The notes under the pieces were generated by a model. That model ran no database searches and was not told where the DNA came from. It worked only from the letters and a program-made list of their open reading frames with translations. DNA of 42,321 bases. Source: Cladosporium sp. IMV 00045. Taxonomy: Eukaryota; Ascomycota; Dothideomycetes; Cladosporiales; Cladosporiaceae. Shown here in pieces: positions 1-9,082 of this stretch. The translations under genes and the position numbers were made by a program. Positions within the stretch are counted from its first letter, which is position 1. Every line of letters begins with the position of its first letter. The stretch lies in the NCBI GenBank assembly GCA_001931905.2, contig MSJI02000027.1, forward strand, positions 1 through 42,321. Reading direction: 5' to 3'.

Positions 1-1692
1 TCCTTATCCTCTCGCTCTTAATCTTCACCTTCATCACCATGGTTGGAGGAAATCCCACTGGTGATGCTTACGGTTTCAGATACTGGAAAGACCCAGGTGC
101 ATTCGCTACCCACCTTTCTACTGGAGGCATCGGCCGATTTGAGGGCTTCCTTGCTTGTCTGTGGAATGCGTCTTTTGCGATCGTTGGCCCAGAATACATC
201 TCCATTGTTGCGGCAGAGGTTTATCGGCCCCGCAAATCGTTGAAGAGTGCATTCAAGACGATCTATGCGAGATTCGGGTTGTTTTTCATCGGCACTGCAC
301 TCTCTGTTGGAATTGTTGTCCCATACAACAACTCCACTCTGCAGGCTATTGCTGCAGGCGAGATGAGCTCCTCCTCCGCCGCGGCAACTCCTTGGGTCAT
401 TGCCATGGAGAGTCTCGGAATCTCTGTCTTTCCCCACATTGTTAACGTGTAAGCCATTTTGTTTCCCAAAGCAACCACCTACCCCATGCAACAACCCAGG
501 ATCCTCTTTCCAAAGCGACACATTATCCAAAGCGACCATAACGGATCGATCCTGGTTTCCAAAGCGCCTACACCTTGCCAGAAAGCAGCATTTACATCCA
601 TGGCTTCTACCTGGACCTATGAACCTCGCCAATGCAGCAGCTGGGCCTCCATGGCTTCCATCGCAACCAAGGAACTCGCCAATGCAGCATCTGGATCTCT
701 GTGGCACATATCTCGCGAACGCAACAGTTCTCCTCCGTTCCCTACCGCACCAGACACTTCGACATCATCCAAAGCAGCCGTGGCATTGATCGTTACAGCG
801 GAAACGCACGAAAGCAACAATCATTTGACCCGTTACACATTTCAAATCGAGGCGCTTGTGTTGACTGCACTCTTGCAAAGATGGAACACGGTCGGATTCT
901 CTCTCGATTACTGGACACCAGCCTCTCCACACTGGACTGGACCCGATTCGATGCACATGCTTTTATTTGCTGATTTAACCTCGAGCAGAACTATAAGCTG
1001 ACCTACGGCACAGGTTACTCTTCACTTGTCTGTTTTCCGCCGGCAACACTTACACATTCTGCGCCATCCGCAATCTCTATTCGCTAGCCCAGGAGGGTAG
1101 AGCACCTCGGATTTTCGCCAGAACAACACGTAACGGAACTCCGCTTTACGCCTGCATACTCGTCACCGTATTCCCTCTGCTGTCCCTGCTGCAGGTCGGC
1201 AGCACCTCCGCTGAAGTGCTCAATTGGCTAGTCAGTCTGATCACCGCTGGAGGTGTGGTCAACTATATCGTAATTACGATCACCTACATCTGCTTCTACA
1301 ACGCTTGCCTCGTTCAAGGCTTCAAACGCAACCAATTACCATACTATGCCTGGTATCAGCCATGGTGTGCGTACATTGGTCTCGCTTGGATGCTGATGAT
1401 CATCATCTTCTATGGCTACCCTAGCTTTAGGCCTTGGGATGTTGGTGTCTTCTTCCAGCACTACACCATGGTCATCCTGGATCCGATTCTCTTCATCTTC
1501 TGGAAGCTGTTGAAGCGCACGAAGTGGCTCAAAGCCCACGAAGTCGATCTGGTCTGGGAGAAGCCTGACATCGACGCTTACGAAGAAGAGCTTCCGCCAT
1601 ACACCGGCAGCTTTTGGGACAGCGTACTGATCTTTTGCCGCCTGAAGAAGGCACCTGCTGAAGATTCACATGTCGGCAAGGGCAAAAATTGA
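1..1692 (+). CDS. Amino-acid permease (YAT/AAP family), 5'-truncated by the window edge
   Basis: Plasma-membrane amino-acid/proton symporter of the fungal APC/YAT group. Exons are 3..448 (bases 1-2 belong to a split codon) and 1014..1692, joined in phase, giving about 374 visible residues against roughly 560-590 for the family, so the N-terminus and first membrane helices lie outside the window. Visible hallmarks are the loop GGNPTGDAYGFRYWKDPGAF, the segment VGPEYISIVAAEVYRPRKS, FSAGNTYTFCAIRNLYSLA just after the splice, and the C-terminal helices up to the cytosolic tail ending AEDSHVGKGKN. The splice joins HIVNV to LLFTCLFSAGNTYTF, which restores the conserved helix and supports the long intron. 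Substrate cannot be told from this part. Confidence 0.9.
449..1013 (+). other. Unusually long (565-nt) intron in the permease gene
   Basis: The donor is GTAAGCC at 449 and the acceptor CACAG ends at 1013, with a branch-like GCTGAC near 997-1002. The other introns inferred here are 51-132 nt. The intron carries an imperfect direct repeat of about 50 nt (near 597-645 and 648-695; both copies contain TCCATGGCTTC and CTCGCCAATGCAGCA). The word CCAAAGCG recurs upstream. One forward frame is free of stops from 459 to 999. This may be an insertion turned intron; retention or further splicing cannot be excluded. Confidence 0.7.
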
Positions 1693-2174
1693 GAGGCTGC
1701 ATGCATGCTGTGACATTCGACTCACTTTGCCAGGGAGCTGCCTTGTGTCCATGAATCTCTACATACGCTATAGAGCAGCCGATATTACAATCTATTAGCG
1801 AAAGCGGACACAACCGAAGGAAATCTGCTTAAGGAAATGCTCAATCTTTTGCCTCGATATTTTCACTTTGGGCTCCCTGTCATTTGTATAATCCTGTCTC
1901 GAAGTCGCATTTCCAGTTCTGTTCTTCGATCCATCCTTCGCAATTGACAGGACTATGTCTCGCAGATCGTGATTTTAGTATTGCATCGTTCTCTTACAAG
2001 AACTCTGAGTCGCAATCTGATACAAGCCCGATAGAATATGCTCAACGAATTGGCTGAGGTCTGAATAGTGAGATGTCACATTCGCGCAACTCGGGGCTAT
2101 GGTGGTCGCGAAATACAGCGTTTGTAGCCATAGCGCGTGACTTTGCAAACAAATTGTAACTATAAGTTGGCATA
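1693..2174. other. Intergenic: permease 3' flank and upstream region of the GH18 gene
   Basis: About 480 nt with no supported gene. It must contain the permease 3' UTR and the promoter of the downstream hydrolase. I see no strong structure or repeat in it. Confidence 0.6.
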
Positions 2175-2294
2175 ATGTTCAAAAGGGATGTAGGATGTGT
2201 GAAGACGATTGCTGCAGGAGGCGCAGCGGGGAAGCGCGCGCCGTTCACTCCGCTCGACGTTTCCCTTGCGTCGCTGCCAAAGGCGTCTGTCTGA
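2175..2294 (+). promoter_or_regulatory. Possible 39-codon upstream ORF before the GH18 gene
   Basis: An ATG at 2175 opens a frame that starts MFKRDVGCVKTIAAGG and ends with TGA at 2292-2294, 13 nt before the main ATG at 2308. It lies in a different frame from the main ORF. If the transcript starts upstream of 2175 it would have to be bypassed or reinitiated over, which would lower translation. No transcript evidence is available. Confidence 0.3.
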
Positions 2295-2307
2295 CAAGAC
2301 ACACAAC

Positions 2308-3411
2308 ATGTCGTCCAGTCAACCTAGCAACCTTCTACCACTCGGACAAGGGCCGAGAGTTGTTGTTTACCATCAGACTCTCCATGGACCTAACGGCGGC
2401 CCACCTGTGTCCTTGCTCCCACTCATAACGAACAACACAGGTGTCACGCACGTCATCGTGGCCGCGATCCATCTCAACGATGGTCCTGGCAACATCACTA
2501 TCAACGATGACCACCCGGAACATGAAAAGTACACCACACTCTATGGCGAGATGGCGTGGCTGCAAGCGAGTGGCGTGAAAGTGATGGCCATGCTGGGTGG
2601 CGCGGCGAAGGGATCATATGCGCGTCTGGATGGCAACGATCTTGAGCTTTTCGAGGCGTACTATAGTCCTCTCCGCGATATGCTACGAAAGCACAACTTC
2701 GATGGTCTTGACTTGGATATTGAAGAGCCCACCTCATTACCTGGCGCGATCCGGCTGATTGATCGTTTACGAGCGGACTTTGGCCCCACCTTCTTAATCA
2801 CTCTTGCACCTGTTGCGACTGCCTTGCTACCAAACCAGCCTCATCTGTCTGGCCCTATTGAGTACAGACTATTGGAGCAGATGAGAGGTCACGAAATTGC
2901 TTGGTACAACACTCAATTCTACTGCGGCTGGGGCGACCCTTCAACCACGGCCTGGTACGATGCGATCATTGGGCTCGGATGGCGTGCCGACAAAGTGGTC
3001 ATGGGCCTGGTCACAAACCCAGCAAGCGGAGCTGGGCATGTGCCTTGGCCGACTATGGAGAACGTCCTGCGCACGCTGAGAGCACGCTACCCTGGCTTCG
3101 GCGGCGTGATGGGCTGGGAGTACTTCAACGCTCTGCCGGGAGGAGCAGAGAGGCCTTGGGAATGGGCTGCGAATATGGGACGCGTACTCCGAACACCGCT
3201 GCCAGCAACTGCTCCTCAGCAACAAATGCCCATACGACCGTACGGCATGGGCGGCGCACCTCAGCAGTTGCCGCTTGCGCAACATCCTTTCCCGGCGGAG
3301 AGTGTGAAAACTCTCCAGGACCTGGGCTTTAGCCAGCAGCAAGCTGTAGCGGCGCTCAACAGCACAGGTCGAAATGTAGAGTATGCGGCTGGTCTGTTAT
3401 TTCAGGACTAA
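2308..3411 (+). CDS. GH18-family glycoside hydrolase with C-terminal UBA domain (probable cytosolic ENGase/chitinase-like)
   Basis: A 367-residue, intronless GH18 TIM-barrel protein. The family motif DxxDxDxE is present as DGLDLDIE at residues 132-139, with E139 the expected acid catalyst. A KVMAMLGG strand (91-98) and the late-barrel segment GVMGWEYFNA also fit GH18. No signal peptide or membrane segment is seen, so the enzyme is probably cytosolic or nuclear. A Pro/Gln-rich linker (about 290-325) leads to a compact UBA domain at about 331-367 (VKTLQDLGFSQQQAVAALNS). UBA domains bind ubiquitin. Cytosolic GH18 enzymes of filamentous fungi include endo-beta-N-acetylglucosaminidases that cut N-glycans, so a role on ubiquitinated glycoproteins is a reasonable inference. 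The start is the first ATG in frame; the frame stays open upstream without an ATG. Confidence 0.85.
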   Translation: MSSSQPSNLLPLGQGPRVVVYHQTLHGPNGGPPVSLLPLITNNTGVTHVIVAAIHLNDGPGNITINDDHPEHEKYTTLYGEMAWLQASGVKVMAMLGGAAKGSYARLDGNDLELFEAYYSPLRDMLRKHNFDGLDLDIEEPTSLPGAIRLIDRLRADFGPTFLITLAPVATALLPNQPHLSGPIEYRLLEQMRGHEIAWYNTQFYCGWGDPSTTAWYDAIIGLGWRADKVVMGLVTNPASGAGHVPWPTMENVLRTLRARYPGFGGVMGWEYFNALPGGAERPWEWAANMGRVLRTPLPATAPQQQMPIRPYGMGGAPQQLPLAQHPFPAESVKTLQDLGFSQQQAVAALNSTGRNVEYAAGLLFQD

Positions 3412-3560
3412 GCAGGAATGTGGAACTGATCGGTAACGAAGCATGACGGGGGAGCTATAATGGCACGAAATTGTTTTCGATTGAGTACCAGTTTCGAAGG
3501 TGTAGATCTCTTGATTTACATATATATACTCGAAGCAAATCATGGTACTTTTCGTACATC

Positions 3561-4876
3561 CTAGTGCTCCCAAAGCCCAGTCCCTTTCTCCGGCCGACGA
3601 AGTCTCTTCTCCGATCTCTCTCTTCGCCTGAAACCATACTCCTCCGCCAGCTCATCAGCAAATTTGGCCATACAGCCCCAGAACGGCAAAATCTGTGGCG
3701 TTGATTGATCTTGCTTGGTTTCAACATCATCTTTGCCAGACAACACATACTCAGGCGCAGCTTCTTCCGGCTGCGAATTGTCAAGTTGAAGCTTACGGCG
3801 CTTTTCTCTTCTTTCGGCAAGTTCAGCTTGTTTCTCCTCAGTATAATTACGCTTCCTTGAGACCCATTCTTCTCTCTGTTCGCGCTCTGAATCGCGCAGC
3901 TCTGGAGCTCTGGGAGTCGCTGTCTCGAAATTGTATGCCCTTATAGATGGGGCAAAAAGATTCACAACCGCATTTGCTGCCTTTCGAAAGGCCGAAATCT
4001 CATCATCTGGTGCTGACGATTTACGCATGAGCTCGGCGGGCCGATGGACAATATGATTGTAGGCGATTTCATGCAATACCCGGGCGTTTCTCCTCTCCAC
4101 AGTCTCCTGGTCTCTCAAAGCCCATTTCATGTCAACTTTACGCTGACGAAACTCTTGAGGATTCTGTGGAGACGGCCCTTTAGTCAAATGAGCCCCTTGG
4201 AGAATGGGCTGAGACCAGTTTGTAGGTCGAATTTCACTTGTCGACAGGGCGAAAGAGTCGCAGAACGACCGAAACGACGCATTGACTCCGCCGTAAATGC
4301 ACGGAGCCAACTGCAGTATACCTGCTCTGCAAGCAAACAGACTATCCTCACTGAATTCACCTCCTCTTCGCTTCCTCCGCCGAAATCACCGACACAAAGC
4401 TTTCGAAACGACTAGTACCGATGCTTGCCGGGCTGATCGAGCAGTCTATAATAAAAAGGCGTTGATTTACCATCTTTCTGGTAATCTTTGGCAACGCTAG
4501 CTCTAAACTTAGAGCTCCTGTGTTGATCGGTACGGCCTGCAAGACCGAAACCAGCCTTTGTGGCAGAGCCACCGTACCCAAATGTTGAATTCGGGTCGCT
4601 TGGAGTAAGTATGAGGCCATAGTAGACCCCAGGTGAGTAATCGCCATTGATCGGCGGCAGAGACAGCAATTGCCCTTTCGTAGGGGCAGCAACACCCGCA
4701 AGAAGCTCCTTTGCTTGCGGCAAGGTAATTCCAGAAATTTGAGTACTCCAGTACTCCAGATCGCGCTCACTCGAGAGCTTCTTCCATTGCGGCGACACGT
4801 CTAATCCGTCCAGAGTCAGGAGTTCGGCAACATACGTTCGTAAACGTTTCTCATATATCGTGACATAGTCTGACAT
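3561..4876 (-). CDS. Fungal protein with a GIY-YIG-like N-terminal domain
   Basis: Proposed exons are 4419..4876 and 3561..4326 with a 92-nt intron, coding about 407 residues. The first exon contains GVYYGLILTP (from residue 83) and YGGSATKAGFGLAGRTDQH (from 101), which resembles the GIY and YIG strands and following arginine of GIY-YIG endonuclease folds, here with YGG instead of YIG and an expanded spacing. The catalytic glutamate is not obvious, so nuclease activity is doubtful. The C-terminal half is charged, with a basic helix EEKQAELAERREKRRKLQ, and looks like a nuclear, nucleic-acid-associated tail. The splice (KHR to AGILQLAPCIYGG) is in phase, but its donor GTACTA is not the usual consensus. 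I do not recognise a named gene. Confidence 0.6.
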
Positions 4877-5446
4877 CTTTTCCGCATTAATCCTCAGCCG
4901 TCATAACGCTGGATCTTCGAGACATGAGGTCGAAACCACACCTCAACGACTTCATAGTGGCCAGCCCACGTGGCCGTGTTGTACAGGCATCTCGTCTGGC
5001 CGAATTCCACGCGAGATCCGAGCCCATGTCACTATTGCAACCAACATTTTTCAACGGCATATCACAATTTCAGATATATCATCAGTATCGTTTCCCTCAA
5101 GTTTCATAAATATACTGCTACACGGGAATGTTGGATATTCCGCCTGCGATTGTTTGAAAGCAAGAGAATCATTTCATTGCATATTGCGGAGAGCTGACAA
5201 ATAGATTTGTTAGAAGCAGCCACAGATAATAAACCAGCATCTCGTATTTCGGTGCAACATCGATTGGCATGACATAGGGTAGGTAGCTTCTTTTTAACCA
5301 TGCTTAGGCCCAGCCAGCCAGCTCCACCCAGCTTGCCAGCTCGGTGGTTGGAACTTTCCACGGAAAGAGCTCTGCCAGGTCGCTCTTTCCTCTTTGCACG
5401 AGGTATTGATTTATTCACCTTCTCCAAGTTCTCATCAATTATTACA
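4877..5446. other. Intergenic between the GIY-YIG-like gene and tRNA-Glu
   Basis: About 570 nt with no supported gene. It contains the upstream region of the minus-strand gene and the 5' flank of the tRNA. AT-rich tracts lie around 5050-5110. Confidence 0.6.
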
Positions 5447-5550
5447 TCCGATGTGGTCTAGTGGCTAGGATTTGTCGCTCTCATTCTTCACTTGTTCTGA
5501 CAAGAAAGATCAGTGCCGACAAGGCCGGGGTTCAATTCCCCGCGTCGGAA
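5447..5550 (+). tRNA. tRNA-Glu(CTC) with a 32-nt intron
   Basis: The acceptor stem pairs TCCGATG (5447-5453) with CGTCGGA (5543-5549), and A5550 is the discriminator base. The D arm is GGTCTAGTGGCTAGGA. The anticodon stem pairs TGTCG (5473-5477) with CGACA (5517-5521), around loop CTCTCA plus C5516, giving anticodon CTC at 5480-5482. The T arm is CGGGG-TTCAATT-CCCCG. The intron 5484-5515 sits after position 37, the standard place for eukaryotic nuclear tRNA introns, and contains the hairpin CTTGT-TCTG-ACAAG. Sequence outside the intron closely follows eukaryotic tRNA-Glu. Confidence 0.93.
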
Positions 5551-5556
5551 TATCTC

Positions 5557-5565
5557 TTTTGTTTT
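5557..5565 (+). terminator. RNA polymerase III T-run terminator of tRNA-Glu
   Basis: Two TTTT runs (5557-5560 and 5562-5565) start 7 nt after the discriminator base, the expected place and form of a Pol III terminator. Confidence 0.75.
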
Positions 5566-6018
5566 CCAGTGCAAGGACTGGCAATCGTTCATCGACTAGG
5601 GCTGGCCTCACTGCATCACTTGGGTTTTTGCTTCGATCGTAGACAGCCTGCGACGACATTCGCAGCTTCACACGCTGGTTTTCAGTCTGTGTGTGTGAAC
5701 ATGCCCGGCCGGGACATCGTCGAAGGAAGCGAATCCGAGAACCTACGATCTGCGTTCATCTCGGATCCGAAGGCTCGGGTGCTCGGGTCTTGCTGTATCT
5801 GACAGTGGTCGTCGCAACTCTCTGCGCCTCCTAACGACTAAACAGATTGTATGACACCATGATGCCGACTCGACTGTGCGCCACGAAGTGCTACGAAGGC
5901 ATATATAGAGCGTCTCCAATACTTGCCGCATCTCAAGACACCCTGCCAGTCTGATCCAAAACCTCGCTGTTAGCAATACACTCATGAGAGTCCTTTTTCC
6001 ACATTACACATCAGCACG
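5566..6018 (+). promoter_or_regulatory. Upstream region of the FAD monooxygenase, with a TATA-like box
   Basis: No gene is supported here. A TATATA sequence at 5902-5907 within GCATATATAGAG lies about 112 nt before the ATG at 6019, a plausible core promoter. The rest shows no clear motif. Confidence 0.45.
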
Positions 6019-7343
6019 ATGCCTCCATTGAATATCCTGATCGTTGGAGGAGGCGTAGCTGGAAATGCACTAGCGATCCTGCTTATGCTACTCCGGCTCC
6101 CTGCTAAAGACCTTCCCGTAGTCACCATGGTCGAGCGATCCGGAGCCAGTCGATCATACGGTCAGAATATCGACATTCGTGGTACAGGAATCGACATCCT
6201 TCGCAAGCTCGTTGTTGAAGATCAAATTCGCGATGCCACGACCGGAGAAGAGGGTGTGCGGATCGTGGATGAGAGGAATCGCATCTGGGCGGAAATGGCT
6301 GCCGATAAGACGGGTGAAGTGCAGACGGGAACGAGCGACGTTGAGATTTTGAGAGGACGTTTGACAGAGATCCTCACCAGGAGGACCATTGAATTGAGCG
6401 AAAAGGTCAAGAGGCGAGGAGGCAACGGCGTCGAAATTCTGACTAGAGAGTGGCTCTCAACTCTCGATCAAGATGGCGAGAAAGTGCGCGTCTCGTTTGC
6501 AAAGGGTGGCGAAAAGCGAGGATTCGATCTTGTTGTCGGCGCAGACGGGCTGCAGAGTCTGACCAGGAAAATCACATGGGGAGCGGAGGACGACGAGGCT
6601 CGATTGAACAGGATTGGCGCTTATGGTGCTTTTCACGCTCCAGGGAGAAGAAGTATCATGGTCAGGCCGAGTGACTAGCTTGATCGCTCTAATGTGTTCA
6701 TGATCGTGATCAACGACACCGACCCGCGCTTTCGAGACATAGCAAAGCCTGGTGGCAACAGTGCTGCCGAGCAGAAGGCCTTGCTCGACGAATACTTCAT
6801 AGATGCCGGCTGGGAAAGCGAGCGTATTATTGCAGAAATGAACGCATCTGAGGATTTCTATTACGATATGGTGGCACAGGTTAAGATGGACAGCTGGAGT
6901 CGAGGGCGAGTTGTCCTACTCGGTGATGCTGGGTGAGTCAATCCGGACACGATCATTTGCTACTTCCCTTACTGATCTCGTATAGCTATTGCGGAAGTCC
7001 ATTCTCAGGCATGGGAACAACGCTGGCGCTTAACGGAGCATACAATTTGGCAGGTATGCTTCTGCGACATTCATCGGGCGAAACCTGCGACTATCCCTCA
7101 GCCTTCCAAGCTTATGAATCAAGAATGCGCCCATTGGTAGATGCGGCACAAAAGCTGCCTCCGGGTATGCCTCATCTGATTCACCCACAGTCTGCTTGGG
7201 GAGTCTGGGTTCTTCGCCAAATTGCCTTCGCGATTCATTGGTCTGGCATCGGATATCTTCTCGCGAAGTTTGCCGGTCCACCTGCTAGAGCCATCGAAGT
7301 CGAAGACCTGGGGATTGGTTGTGCAGTATTTGGAAGTGAATAG
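6019..7343 (+). pseudogene. FAD-dependent aromatic-ring-hydroxylase-type monooxygenase, interrupted by an in-frame TAG
   Basis: Group A flavoprotein monooxygenase fold. Residues 5-18 contain the ADP-binding motif LIVGGGVAGNALA. The DG motif reads VVGADGLQSLTR. The FAD-ribityl motif GDAGYCGSPFSGMG spans the splice site. Exons are 6019..6932 and 6986..7343 with a 53-nt intron; the junction makes GDAG-YCG in phase. The full frame is 423 residues, normal for the family. At 6676-6678 a TAG follows RPSD, while the same frame continues at once with LDRSNVFMIVINDTDPRF, which is clearly still the enzyme. No intron of usable size removes the stop. The gene is therefore a recent nonsense pseudogene, a sequencing error, or read through. 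A stop here would delete the GD motif and abolish FAD binding. Confidence 0.8.
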
Positions 7344-7671
7344 TCGAGCTGACCGGTAGAGACGGGTAGAATGTCAATTGATATGCTCGGTTCTAAGACA
7401 TTAGTGCATCGCCAGGAAGTGGGAGAACGAATAGGGAAATCCTTCACCAAGCTAGAACGTCATGCTGTAACGCTCGGCGGCTCAACCACGACGCTAACAT
7501 GGAATCTTTACTTTTAATAGTGTATTGAATAAACGCTATGGTTCTTCTTCCTTTATGTTTTTGACCTCCATTGCAACTTTAGCTTTGCTCTGGACGAGAG
7601 TCGATCAACTCAACCACGGATAATTGATAATCTCGAGCCCATTGTTCAAACAGCTCGCTCTCTTCGACAAC
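7344..7671. other. Intergenic between monooxygenase and membrane-protein gene
   Basis: About 330 nt between two same-strand genes. It serves as 3' flank of one and promoter of the other. An AT-rich tract with TTTTAATAGTGTATTGAATA lies near 7512-7531. No gene is seen. Confidence 0.55.
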
Positions 7672-8847
7672 ATGGCGCTAGACGACTGTAACCGCATCCT
7701 CAAATTGATCTTCGAATCTCCTAAAAATCCCACAATCCACCTTGGGTCTATTAGGCTACCCGCTCAAATCTTTCCATTCCTGGTAACAAGCATCTTCATC
7801 TTCCACAAAACCTCTCGCGTACAAGTCAGACAAACTCGCGACATCGAGAAAGATGGCAAAAATGCCCCATCGCAAACGAAAGAAACATTGTCGCTCTCCG
7901 ATCTCAAAGACCCGAATGTCCTGCGAAAGTACTTCTGGAAAGTCATCCTCGCCTACCACGTCTTCATCACCTGGGCCGCAATGACCGGAGTCGGAATGTG
8001 TTCTCTCCTCCAACACGAAGCACTCTGCATCACCCAAGCACTCGTGCTCCTAGTCTACAGCCTATTCATCAAGCCATCCGTGAAGAAATCACATCTCATC
8101 ACCGCCACCGGCTGGCTCATCATGTCCTTCCTCGACAAACTACCACAATGGTCCCAAACCCCAGCCCTCTGCCTCACTATCCTCCTCGCCTGCCCCGTCG
8201 CCTGGCAAGCAGACAGCGTGCACGGCGAGGCAAACCTCCAGCAGGCCAGCAGCGCGATTCTCCTCATGATGCTGAGCATCAATAGATTCCTCTTCGAATC
8301 GCCAGAAGCCGGGCTGCAGTGGTTTGCACAATACAACCACCAACTCAAGACCGCGTACATGGCCGCGATATTCTTGCCCAATGCCTTCATAGCCGAACGC
8401 CTCAATCGTCGTCCCAGGCCAGTGGAAGCGGAAACTCAGCAAAGTAGCGGCTGGACGCTACAAAGTGCTATTCAAAGCCTCATCTCCAACATCGGTTTGA
8501 TACTATTCATCCTTGGCTCGCTCGCGACCACCGAAGCTCTCGCTGCGGTCACGACAGGGTTCCTCTCTACCTGCCTGCCCTGGTCGCGCTTTATCTTTCT
8601 CAACAGCTCTTTGAATCAGGCGCCGGAAATGTTCACCATTGCGTTCTTTGCCGGCGTCGTCGTGCAATGGATGACGTGGTGCGTCATATCGATTATTAGC
8701 GATCAGGAGGACTCCAGGCGCGCCGACGAAGGGTTGGGGGAGTGGTTTGGAGGCGTGTTCTTTATGAGTGCTGAGTCGGCTGGCTGGGCTTGCACTATCA
8801 TGAATGGGATTTGGATGGTGCTTGGGGTGTGGACGTGGCTTTCGTAG
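7672..8847 (+). CDS. Unrecognised multipass membrane protein
   Basis: A 391-residue intronless ORF starting at the first ATG in frame (context GACAACATGG). Hydrophobic stretches at about 28-45, 88-110, 115-132, 145-165, 170-187, 205-220, 232-248, 275-305, 318-345 and 368-388 suggest about 8-10 membrane segments. A charged loop around 48-85 (Lys/Asp-rich) separates the first segment from the rest. I recognise no family signature such as transporter, PTH11 or cyclase motifs. It follows the monooxygenase on the same strand 328 nt away, which allows but does not show a shared pathway. The sustained hydrophobic pattern supports a real gene. Confidence 0.65.
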   Translation: MALDDCNRILKLIFESPKNPTIHLGSIRLPAQIFPFLVTSIFIFHKTSRVQVRQTRDIEKDGKNAPSQTKETLSLSDLKDPNVLRKYFWKVILAYHVFITWAAMTGVGMCSLLQHEALCITQALVLLVYSLFIKPSVKKSHLITATGWLIMSFLDKLPQWSQTPALCLTILLACPVAWQADSVHGEANLQQASSAILLMMLSINRFLFESPEAGLQWFAQYNHQLKTAYMAAIFLPNAFIAERLNRRPRPVEAETQQSSGWTLQSAIQSLISNIGLILFILGSLATTEALAAVTTGFLSTCLPWSRFIFLNSSLNQAPEMFTIAFFAGVVVQWMTWCVISIISDQEDSRRADEGLGEWFGGVFFMSAESAGWACTIMNGIWMVLGVWTWLS

Positions 8848-9082
8848 GGTTTGGAACAAGGGGCAACATTAGTGGTCAATTTGGTCAATTGAGGATATGA
8901 AGATATGAAAGGATCTAGGACGATCGCGGTTTTGCAAACACAGAAAGCTGCTGCCGTCAAAGTGAATATCAGAGCTATCGGCCGTTACAAGATACTTAGA
9001 ATCAGAACACCGAAGCGGATTATGAAAAGGGAAGAACCGCAACAAGCAAAGCATCTCAAGTTTCGTTCAAGCATTCTTCATC

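Noticed and set aside
18..707. 229-codon minus-strand frame over the permease exon and its long intron
   Set aside because: Antisense to a clear permease exon and not domain-like; its length reflects low stop density.
459..1001. 180-codon plus-strand frame inside the permease intron as a separate gene
   Set aside because: No recognisable domain, and its end overlaps the branch site and acceptor region; kept only as an oddity of the intron.
6676..6678. Programmed stop-codon readthrough of the monooxygenase
   Set aside because: Known fungal readthrough to peroxisomal forms uses UGA-CUA contexts and short C-terminal extensions; here it is TAG inside the catalytic domain, so nonsense mutation or error is simpler.
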